Positions 54,734 to 61,009 of a DNA stretch of 61,009 bases are shown here, one piece after another (position 1 is the first letter of the stretch; each line of letters begins with the position of its first letter). The stretch comes from F1-60-MAGs104 sp964355975 (GTDB lineage Bacteria > Planctomycetota > Phycisphaerae > Phycisphaerales > SM1A02). Position numbers and translations under genes: made by a program. The notes beneath the pieces were generated by a model. That model did no database searches and was not told the origin of the DNA. It saw only the letters and a list, made by a program, of their open reading frames with translations. Location of the stretch: the NCBI GenBank assembly GCA_964355975.1, contig CAYHFW010000012.1, forward strand, positions 1 through 61,009, given 5' to 3'.

Positions 54734-56863
54734 ATGTCACGAGCACAGCGCTATCCGTCGATCGGTGTGGATGACCTCATCAGTCATCTGCGCGATCTCG
54801 CGTCCAATCTCTGGTGGTCTTGGAATGAAGAGGGATGGTCAGTCTTTCAGACGCTTGAACCCAATGAGTGGCGTGCGACAAACCACTCTCCACTCGGAAC
54901 ACTTGAGCGCACGACTCCAGCGCGCATCGCAGCGTTGGCGTGCGATCCAATTTTTGTGAAACGTGTCTACGACGGATTGGCAGCGCGCGCCGCGTACCTC
55001 GGCGAGCGTGCATGGTTTCAGCGCGGCGCGTCGGCGCAACTCGCGGGGCTTCGCATCGGCTATTTCTGTAGCGAGTACGGATTGCACGAGTCGGTCCAAC
55101 AATATGCGGGTGGACTCGGAATCTTGGCGGGGGATCACCTCAAGAGCGCATCTGATTTGGGAATTCCGCTCGTCGCAGTCGGCCTCGCATACCGACACGG
55201 CTACTACATCCAGCAACTTGCGCGCGATGGATCGACCGTCGTGCTCTACCCCGACTACGACTTTGCGCGCTGGGGCATCGAAGACACACGCGTGACAATC
55301 GGATGTCCGATTGGATCGCGCATCGTGACAGCGCGCGTCATGCGCATGTGGGTCGGACGCGTGCCGCTCTACTTGCTCGACACAGATCTCAAGGCGAATG
55401 CTCCCGAAGATCGCAAGCTCACGGAAGGGCTCTACAAAGGCGAGCCACACTTGCGCCTGCGCCAACAAGTCTTGCTTGGTGTGGGCGGCATGATGGCGCT
55501 CAAGGCGCTTGGTGAAAAGGTCACTGTGTTGCATCTCAATGAGGGTCACGCCGCGTTCGCGGCACTCCACCGTGCCGTCGAATTGCACTCGGCAGGTCGC
55601 CCGATTCAAGAGGCGTTCGACGTCGTACGGCGCGCAACGGTTTTCACTACACACACGCCTGTTCCAGCAGGACACGACCGCTACGACCCAAAGATGGTCG
55701 CCGAAGAACTCGCATCGCTTGTGTTGCGCGCAGGCATGACGGGCGAAGAACTCGCAGACCTCGGCCGAATCAAAGCTGGCGATCAGAAAGAGACTTTCTG
55801 CATGACCGTGCTCGCGCTGCGGCTTGCCCAGCGTGTCAACGGAGTCTCACAATTGCACGGCGAAGTGAGCCGCGAGATGTGGAAAGACTTTTATGGCGTG
55901 CCTGCAAGCAAGGTGCCAATCACGTCGATCACCAATGGTGTGCACGTCAAGACTTGGATCGATCCAGACGCAGAGCGATTCTGGCGTGAATCAAGCGGAC
56001 TGCGCCTCTCAAAGCAGGCGCCCAAAGCAACGGGATGGCGCCACGTCGAAGAGTGCGATCAACGCGCGTTCTGGCAACTTCGCACGCGCTTGCGCAGTCG
56101 GCTCGTGCACTTCGTGCGCGATCGTCTCGCGATGCAGTGCAAGCGCCGTGGCGAGGGGCAAGGCGCGGTCGCGGCCTCGTACGCACTCTTGCGCAACGAT
56201 GCGCTCACGATTGGGTTCGCGCGACGATTCGCAACCTATAAACGCGCGCCGCTCATTTTTCATGATGCAAATCGACTCGCCGCAATCCTCTCGAATCCAG
56301 ATCGCCCAGTCCAATTGATCTTCGCAGGCAAGGCGCATCCGCGCGATGAAGGAGGGCAGGCATTTGCGCAGAAGATCTTTGAGATGACACGTGACCCACG
56401 CTTCTTCGGTCGCGTTGCGTTCGTCGAGGAATACGACATGCACGTCGGCAGAATGCTGACATCGGGTTGCGATGTATGGCTCAATACTCCGATTCGTCCA
56501 CATGAGGCGAGCGGCACAAGCGGCATGAAGCCTCCGTTGCATGGTGGTCTGAATCTCTCGATCCTCGACGGATGGTGGCCCGAAGCAACCGATGGCATCA
56601 ATGGATGGAGTATCGGCGGCACGACCGAATTGGTCGACGCGAGTGCGCGCGATGACGCCGATGCAAAGAGCGTCTACTCGTTGCTCGAAGATTCAATTAT
56701 TCCGCAGTTTTATGAGAAAGATGCTGAGGGGCTTCCGCATGGTTGGATCGCTCGCGCGCTGCACAGTGCGGCGACCGTGCCCGCGGTGTTCAATTCACAC
56801 CGAATGGTGGCTGAGTACACGCGCAAGGCGTACGTGCCAGCATTTCAGATTCGCGGAAGTTGA
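54734..56863 (+). CDS. glgP: Alpha-glucan phosphorylase
   Basis: 709 residues, GT35 family of the shorter bacterial/archaeal type. The pyridoxal-phosphate lysine is Lys599 in EASGTSGMK. Other motifs are GGLGILAGDHLKSASDLG, HLNEGHAAF and FARRFATYKRA. It releases glucose-1-phosphate from imported glucan chains. It follows malQ by 31 bases. A TAGAACT about 11 bases upstream could give an extra promoter. Confidence 0.94.
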   Translation: MSRAQRYPSIGVDDLISHLRDLASNLWWSWNEEGWSVFQTLEPNEWRATNHSPLGTLERTTPARIAALACDPIFVKRVYDGLAARAAYLGERAWFQRGASAQLAGLRIGYFCSEYGLHESVQQYAGGLGILAGDHLKSASDLGIPLVAVGLAYRHGYYIQQLARDGSTVVLYPDYDFARWGIEDTRVTIGCPIGSRIVTARVMRMWVGRVPLYLLDTDLKANAPEDRKLTEGLYKGEPHLRLRQQVLLGVGGMMALKALGEKVTVLHLNEGHAAFAALHRAVELHSAGRPIQEAFDVVRRATVFTTHTPVPAGHDRYDPKMVAEELASLVLRAGMTGEELADLGRIKAGDQKETFCMTVLALRLAQRVNGVSQLHGEVSREMWKDFYGVPASKVPITSITNGVHVKTWIDPDAERFWRESSGLRLSKQAPKATGWRHVEECDQRAFWQLRTRLRSRLVHFVRDRLAMQCKRRGEGQGAVAASYALLRNDALTIGFARRFATYKRAPLIFHDANRLAAILSNPDRPVQLIFAGKAHPRDEGGQAFAQKIFEMTRDPRFFGRVAFVEEYDMHVGRMLTSGCDVWLNTPIRPHEASGTSGMKPPLHGGLNLSILDGWWPEATDGINGWSIGGTTELVDASARDDADAKSVYSLLEDSIIPQFYEKDAEGLPHGWIARALHSAATVPAVFNSHRMVAEYTRKAYVPAFQIRGS

Positions 56864-56909
56864 CTCCGATCTGCTTGCGCCGCGCGAATCTTGCGTGCGC
56901 TCTACCCGT

Positions 56910-58076
56910 TCAGGGGGTTGTGCTTGGACTTGGCTGAGGCGGTTTCGCCGACCCTGGCCCCTGCGCAGGTACCGGCTCGGTCGCTTCGACTGGCGCGAGT
57001 TTCAGCGTCTCAATCTCTTCTTGCACCAACTCTCGCTCATCGGGCAGCGCAAGGGTGAGCGCGCGGTCAAGCGATCGCAGCGCGAGGTCGGATTGCCCTC
57101 CACGCGCCTGAACATGCGCGAGCGCGACGTATGCCAACGCTTGCTTCTGTTTCGAGAGTGCAATTGCCTTGAGTGCAGCGAGGGTCGCCCGCGACATGTC
57201 GGGCTTCACAAAGAGGGGTGAAGCAAGCATTTTCGCGACCTCTGCGGCGACGATCCAATCTTTGGTCGACTCGACGAGTTCGTCGCACGCGCGCAGCGCA
57301 TCGTCTTGGCGTCCCGCCTGTTGCAGCACGCCGATGCGCAACAGTCGTCCCTCACGCGCGAGCGATTGGTCAGGATCGGCCTGCATTTCAGCAAGAACAG
57401 CGAGCATGCCATCCCACTCACGTCGGTCAACGAGTGTGTTGAGCCTCTGCTCGAACTCTTCAGCGCGCTTCGTCGTCGCGGCATCGCGGTCATGCGCCTC
57501 CTTGCGACCTTGAGCAGTCCATGAACCATCAAGCACTTGTTTCAAGACCGCTTCAACTTCGCGTGGCGTGCCGATCCACAACACCTTGCCGCCCTTGGCA
57601 AGAAAAACCGTTGGCAGTGAACTCTGCCAAGACGCTGTCATGAACTGCTGATAGGTACTTCTGTCTGGATCGCAGCCGATCGCAAATTTGACCGCATCTT
57701 TGTACAGGGGCGATTCGAGAAGTGGTCGGATTCCATCGGCGGGCTCGGCCGTCATGCCCACAACAACCACGTTCTGCGCTTTGTAGGCGTCGGCGATCAG
57801 CGAGAGTCGCGGAAGTGACTCGCGCGCAGGCGTGATGTTCGAAGCCCAAAAAACAAGCAGAAAGATCTTGGAGCGATCCGAAAAATCTGGCGCAGTTCCA
57901 TTGAGCCACTGCGCAACTTCAGGGATGGGCATCGGCGAATCGAATGAGAGTGGAGGGCGCGCTGCGCTGCGCTTCGTTTCGCGCTCATCGCCAGGACCAG
58001 ATGGCGGAGCGACCACGGGTGGAGTGGCATCCTGCGAGAGCGTGAAGGCGAGGGTCATCAAGAGAAGTATCTGCAT
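56910..58076 (-). CDS. Exported thioredoxin-fold protein lacking the CxxC motif, with TPR-like tail
   Basis: 388 residues. A signal peptide (MQILLLMTLAFTLS) and a Pro-rich linker precede a TlpA/thioredoxin-like domain (about 55-205). Where the family has WCxxC, the sequence is FWASNITPAR, so the two Cys positions are Ile81 and Ala84. The cis-Pro loop region (SSLPTVFLAKGGKVLWIG) is kept. The C-terminal half is helical with TPR-like units. It is probably a binding or scaffold protein rather than an oxidoreductase. TACGCT nine bases upstream supports the ATG. Confidence 0.82.
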   Translation of the reverse strand: MQILLLMTLAFTLSQDATPPVVAPPSGPGDERETKRSAARPPLSFDSPMPIPEVAQWLNGTAPDFSDRSKIFLLVFWASNITPARESLPRLSLIADAYKAQNVVVVGMTAEPADGIRPLLESPLYKDAVKFAIGCDPDRSTYQQFMTASWQSSLPTVFLAKGGKVLWIGTPREVEAVLKQVLDGSWTAQGRKEAHDRDAATTKRAEEFEQRLNTLVDRREWDGMLAVLAEMQADPDQSLAREGRLLRIGVLQQAGRQDDALRACDELVESTKDWIVAAEVAKMLASPLFVKPDMSRATLAALKAIALSKQKQALAYVALAHVQARGGQSDLALRSLDRALTLALPDERELVQEEIETLKLAPVEATEPVPAQGPGSAKPPQPSPSTTP

Positions 58077-58085
58077 CTCAGCGCA

Positions 58086-58091
58086 AGCGTA
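58086..58091 (-). promoter_or_regulatory. TACGCT -10-like element, leaderless type
   Basis: On the minus strand, nine bases before the ATG at 58076. Confidence 0.45.
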
Positions 58092-58126
58092 CTGCGCACC
58101 GCTCGAGTTCTTTGCGTGCAATCGAA

Positions 58127-58132
58127 TAGAGT
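58127..58132 (+). promoter_or_regulatory. TAGAGT -10-like element, leaderless type
   Basis: It lies nine bases before the ATG at 58142. Confidence 0.45.
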
Positions 58133-58141
58133 GAGCCACGA

Positions 58142-59278
58142 ATGACTCGCAAGCGCAACCGTCTGAAGTGGCTCGCCAAACTCGCTGATCTTCCGCTCTT
58201 TGCAGGGTTGCTCTTCGCTGTGACCATCGTGATCCGTCCAGAATGGTTGGGCATGACCGATGGCGAGGCACCGCCGAAGTTTCTCTTTCCCATCATTGTG
58301 GCGGTGATTCTGGTCTGCGCCTTCCGCGCCTCTGCACATGCTGACGCCATTGCACACAGACTTCGTGAGCCCTTTGGCACGCTGGTGCTGACCCTCTCCG
58401 CAGTCACGATCGAAGTTGCGCTCGTGGTGGGAATCATGTTGGCGGGCAACTCTGAAGCAAAGGTCGCGCGCGACACGATGTTCGCCGTGCTCATGATGAT
58501 CATGAATGGTCTCGTCGGATTTGCACTTGTGATGGGTGGCCTTCGCAAGCGCGAGCAAACATTCAACGCGAAGTCTGCCTCTGCATTCTTGGCATTGATC
58601 ACGGCACTGACTTTGATCGGATTGGTCATGCCGCGACTTACTGTGTCGCGCCCTGGCGGATTCATGTCCGAACAGATGGAGCTCTATGTCGCGTGCGCTT
58701 CGCTCGGGGTGTACTTCGCATTTCTCGCGCTGCAGACCTCGTCACACCGCGAGTTTTTCATCGAGCACGAAACGGACATCTGCGGCCACGACTCGAAGAG
58801 TGCGGCGGCCGCATCGGCTCACCCACACCCTGCGATCGCCAAGTCTGTCGCCCTTCTGTTGCTCGCACTCGTCGTAGTCGTCATGCTTTCAGAGGTCTTG
58901 GGGCATCTGCTCGTCGACTTTCTCGAGCAGCGCTACCTGCCGAGCGGTCTCGAGGGCGTCATTGTCGCCTTCCTCATTCTGCTTCCCGAGGGCATCGCAG
59001 CGACGCGCGCCGCATGGCGTTCAAACCTGCAGAGCACGATCAACATCCTGCACGGATCAGCATTGAGCACCATCGGGCTCACCATTCCTGCTGTGCTCTT
59101 CGTTTCAATGGCGATCGGCACCCCCGTTGAACTCGGACTCGAGCCCGCTCAGATTGGCTTGCTCGCAGGCACAATCGTGATCTCAATGTTGCATCTCTCA
59201 CTCGGACGCGCGAACCTCATGCAAGGCATCGTGCACCTCATGTTCTTCACGATGTGGATCGCGCTGCTGCTCGATTGA
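58142..59278 (+). CDS. chaA: Calcium/proton antiporter (ChaA/CaCA family)
   Basis: 378 residues with about ten to eleven helices. Two inverted alpha-repeat motifs are visible: TIEVALVVGIMLAGNSEAK in the first half and LLPEGIAATRAAWRSNLQS plus LHGSALSTIGLTIPAV in the second, with the membrane-embedded acidic residues of CaCA exchangers. A His/Ala-rich loop (about 215-235) lies between the halves. It exports Ca2+ (possibly Na+ or K+) in exchange for H+. It is divergent from the thioredoxin-fold gene. Confidence 0.9.
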   Translation: MTRKRNRLKWLAKLADLPLFAGLLFAVTIVIRPEWLGMTDGEAPPKFLFPIIVAVILVCAFRASAHADAIAHRLREPFGTLVLTLSAVTIEVALVVGIMLAGNSEAKVARDTMFAVLMMIMNGLVGFALVMGGLRKREQTFNAKSASAFLALITALTLIGLVMPRLTVSRPGGFMSEQMELYVACASLGVYFAFLALQTSSHREFFIEHETDICGHDSKSAAAASAHPHPAIAKSVALLLLALVVVVMLSEVLGHLLVDFLEQRYLPSGLEGVIVAFLILLPEGIAATRAAWRSNLQSTINILHGSALSTIGLTIPAVLFVSMAIGTPVELGLEPAQIGLLAGTIVISMLHLSLGRANLMQGIVHLMFFTMWIALLLD

Positions 59279-59293
59279 CCCAGATCGCCCGCG

Positions 59294-60013
59294 CTACTTC
59301 GCCACAGGGGGGGTCGGCGTCGTCTTGCTCGCGACGCCGCCAAACGCAGCCTGGCGCGGCGGCATGCCAGTTGGCACGCGCGCGCGTCCCGTCGCGATTG
59401 CCTCTTTGATGAAATGGTCCACCATTCCATCGGCTGACTTCTGGCCATTGGAAGCGATGACTGAGGCGTAGCAGCGCGCGATTGCCCACGCCGATGAGTT
59501 CCACGCAGCCGTGTGTGTTGTCGAGCGCATCGCATCGATAAAGAGCTCAGTGTTCTCGAGGTAGGTCGTGCGATCGTCGATGATTGCTCCCGTGCTCGAG
59601 TAGCGACCCTGAAAGCAGAACCACGCGCACATTGGAGTCGGCGCCCCTTGCACCGACCGCACAACGCGGCCGCACATGGTCAAGATGAAAGTGTCTTGTG
59701 CCGGGCGGTAGAGGTAGGCGATCCCATCGATCGACTCAGCGACCGTGACAGGCGTTCCAGCCGCATCGAGTTCATTGCTCGCACTTGTGCGTGTCGTAAT
59801 CGCCCGCATCGCAAGTTGCTCGCCCACAGTCGTCTCAGGCAGTTGCCCGTCGTGGTCGTCTGCATACTTCAGGATCGCCTGCTGCGCGCTCGGAAGCACA
59901 CTTTGCAAGAGCGTCGGAAGGCGGTAGCCAGTCGGAAGCGCTGACGGCGTTGCGCAGCCCGTGGCAGTTGCGACCAAGAAGCAGACCCCGATGATTCGAA
60001 GCGATCGTTGCAT
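59294..60013 (-). CDS. Lipoprotein of unknown function
   Basis: 239 residues. The signal peptide ends in the lipobox ATGC (residues about 16-19). The mature part has a helix with DDHDGQLPETT and a Pro/Thr-rich C-terminus. The helix-plus-Asp motif recalls the post-pilin-helix segment of planctomycete DUF1559-type proteins, but no FTLIE signal is present. The family is not recognised. The start is chosen by the signal peptide and TACAGT six bases upstream. Confidence 0.7.
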   Translation of the reverse strand: MQRSLRIIGVCFLVATATGCATPSALPTGYRLPTLLQSVLPSAQQAILKYADDHDGQLPETTVGEQLAMRAITTRTSASNELDAAGTPVTVAESIDGIAYLYRPAQDTFILTMCGRVVRSVQGAPTPMCAWFCFQGRYSSTGAIIDDRTTYLENTELFIDAMRSTTHTAAWNSSAWAIARCYASVIASNGQKSADGMVDHFIKEAIATGRARVPTGMPPRQAAFGGVASKTTPTPPVAK

Positions 60014-60019
60014 GCGCGC

Positions 60020-60025
60020 ACTGTA
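60020..60025 (-). promoter_or_regulatory. TACAGT -10-like element, leaderless type
   Basis: On the minus strand, six bases before the ATG at 60013. It lies in the 55-base gap after the upstream minus-strand gene. Confidence 0.45.
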
Positions 60026-60068
60026 ACCGCTCACGCGCAGCGAGTTGTGCGCAAGTTGGCGCAGAAAC

Positions 60069-60647
60069 CTACGACTCAACATGCGCGGACTGGGGTGCCG
60101 TGCGATTCGCCCAATCTTCGAGGTCGGGAAGCGCATCAACCTCGATCTGCACAGTTTCTCCTCGGCGCGGCGGACCAAGCGAAGGAAACTTCGACATGAT
60201 GCAGGCGCAGCGCACGCGCGTCAGCGGGATGTACACAATCGCACCAAACTTGGCGAACTCAACCATGATGCCCTCGGCAGTCACACCGATGAGTGTTCCG
60301 CTGAGTGCGGGCTCACCATCGTGCGCATCATCGTGCGCAACAACGTGGATTGTCATGTGCAAGACGCGGTAGAGAAGGTGATGAATCGACTCGCCAGGGC
60401 GCGTCCCGTGTCGTGGCTCGACACGCGCGGGTTCGTGCTCTTTCGCAACTGTCTCAACCTTCGCAACGACAGGCGCGACGCTCAGAAGGCCAGGTATTGA
60501 ACTCGCACTGACCCAATCATCTCGCCCTGTCATCTGCACCTTTGAATCTGCGTTGAGTTGCTTCTTCGCAACCGCTTCGCGCAGTCCATCTGAAAGCAGC
60601 CATCCAGAAACAACGTCGCCACTCTTGAATCGATATTTGACGCCCAC
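60069..60647 (-). CDS. GYF_2-like domain protein
   Basis: 192 residues from a GTG with a strong AAAGGAGG site five bases upstream. The first 55 residues (VKYRFKSGDVVSGWLL...DDWVSASSIPGL) resemble the GYF_2/DUF4339 domain, which often reads a short displayed peptide segment. The C-terminal part (about 100-192) looks like a small beta domain with TLIGVTAEGIMVEFAKFGAIVYIP. No signal peptide is seen, so it is probably cytoplasmic. The function is unknown. Confidence 0.68.
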   Translation of the reverse strand: MGVKYRFKSGDVVSGWLLSDGLREAVAKKQLNADSKVQMTGRDDWVSASSIPGLLSVAPVVAKVETVAKEHEPARVEPRHGTRPGESIHHLLYRVLHMTIHVVAHDDAHDGEPALSGTLIGVTAEGIMVEFAKFGAIVYIPLTRVRCACIMSKFPSLGPPRRGETVQIEVDALPDLEDWANRTAPQSAHVES

Positions 60648-60652
60648 GACTG

Positions 60653-60660
60653 CCTCCTTT
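60653..60660 (-). promoter_or_regulatory. AAAGGAGG ribosome-binding site fixing the GTG at 60647
   Basis: A near-perfect anti-Shine-Dalgarno match at five-base spacing. It excludes the longer open frame. Confidence 0.7.
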
Positions 60661-60818
60661 CGCACGCGAGGTGCGACCGGTGAACCTGGGATCCAATGGC
60701 GACGCGCCGCCGCCTGCACAACAAATGCTATCGCGCAGGGGTGCTCGTCCGATAGGGGATGGAACAATTACACTCGCACGCAACTGGCCACAACTGTGTG
60801 CGCCAGCGACCGCAACGA

Positions 60819-60892
60819 GTCCCGGTAGCTCAGTTGGATAGAGCAGCAGATTTCTAATCTGCAGGTCGGTGGTTCGATCCCACCCCGGGACG
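60819..60892 (+). tRNA. tRNA-Arg (anticodon TCT)
   Basis: A full cloverleaf. Acceptor GTCCCGG (60819-60825) pairs with CCGGGAC (60885-60891), with G discriminator. The D arm is GCTC/GAGC. Anticodon stem GCAGA/TCTGC encloses TTTCTAA, with TCT at 60853-60855. T arm is GGTGG/CCACC around TTCGATC. No CCA is encoded. It reads AGA codons. The 171 bases upstream, back to 60647, show no clear promoter beyond a TACACT at 60769-60774. Confidence 0.97.
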
Positions 60893-60902
60893 TTTCGCAA
60901 TT

Positions 60903-60917
60903 CGCGTGATTCACGCG
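60903..60917. repeat. Short palindrome downstream of tRNA-Arg
   Basis: CGCGTGA and TCACGCG flank a single T, 11 bases after the tRNA. It could be part of a terminator or a small operator. Confidence 0.4.
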
Positions 60918-60973
60918 CTCAAGACAGCGCAATCGCGGCGGATTCAAACTCAAGCCAGCGTGATCGCGGCGGA
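60918..60973 (+). repeat. Imperfect 25-bp direct repeat, two copies
   Basis: CTCAAG-N-CAGCG-NN-ATCGCGGCGGA occurs at 60918-60942 and 60949-60973 (22 of 25 bases identical, period 31). A third, degenerate CTCAAACAGC lies at 60989-60998, close to the window end. The period is not a multiple of three, so a coding repeat is unlikely. Confidence 0.6.
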
Positions 60974-61009
60974 ATGCTTCACTCGGCGCTCAAACAGCCC
61001 TCGCCGAGC

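Noticed and set aside
60517..60900. Minus-strand frame reading GWDRTTDLQIRNLLLYPTELPG
   Set aside because: This is the well-known spurious translation of the antisense strand of a tRNA. The tRNA-Arg at 60819-60892 explains it, and the rest overlaps the GYF-like gene.
60768..60953. Minus-strand frame over the tRNA and its flank (SRGGIEPPTCRLEICC)
   Set aside because: Another antisense-tRNA translation in a different frame.
60918..60998. Possible CRISPR array at the window edge
   Set aside because: The spacer between repeats is six bases, only two clear copies are present and no cas gene is nearby.

Overview
The window looks like a chromosomal segment of a Planctomycetota bacterium, most likely class Phycisphaerae. 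This is inferred from gene content and was not checked by database search. The pointers are moderately high GC, an alternative complex III (Act) operon joined to a caa3-type oxidase, a type II secretion system built with PilM/N/O-like parts, an ABC permease fused to an M1 peptidase, and two secreted proteins ending in the short dockerin-like EF-hand pair common in Phycisphaerae. No mobile element, phage gene or CRISPR array was seen. No gene-free stretch exceeds about 225 bases.

Layout. (1) 31-13542, plus strand: a respiratory operon, actB-actC-actD-actE-actF, a small membrane protein, a SCO1-type copper chaperone, coxB-coxA-coxC-coxD and a second subunit III-like gene. Most genes overlap or abut. 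actA would lie just left of the window. (2) 13547-16987: a DUF3179 protein and ctaB (heme O synthase) on the minus strand, head to head with ctaA (heme A synthase). These supply the heme for the oxidase. (3) 16962-25732: a squalene-cyclase-repeat protein, an ABC ATPase with its permease/M1-peptidase fusion, an OprB-like porin and a beta-propeller-like secreted protein. (4) 25738-27660: a small membrane protein divergent from a Ser/Thr kinase with a PEGA tail.

(5) 27712-40788: a type II secretion / type IV pilus-like system in two divergent blocks. The minus block runs gspG-like pilin, pilM, pilN-like, pilO-like, gspC/pilP-like, gspE, gspF. The plus block holds three pseudopilins, a pilin-like beta-helix protein, secretin gspD and a TPR lipoprotein. 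No prepilin peptidase is in the window. (6) 40888-56863: two dockerin-tailed secreted proteins (one a GH13 amylase), a SYLF lipoprotein, a ClpP-fold protein, and an alpha-glucan locus. That locus has a MalK-type ATPase, a MalG-type permease, a solute-binding-protein/MalF-type permease fusion, a second GH13 enzyme, malQ and glgP. Together these could degrade glucan outside the cytoplasm, import the oligosaccharides and phosphorolyse them. (7) 56910-61009: a thioredoxin-fold TPR protein without active-site cysteines, a Ca2+/H+ antiporter, a lipoprotein, a GYF-like protein, tRNA-Arg(TCT) and a short direct repeat at the window edge.

The most general signal is regulatory. At twelve starts that head transcription units, a TA-N-N-N-T hexamer (mostly TA[C/G]NCT) lies only 6-9 bases before the start codon. 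This predicts leaderless mRNAs. Genes inside operons instead use stop-start overlaps or Shine-Dalgarno sites.
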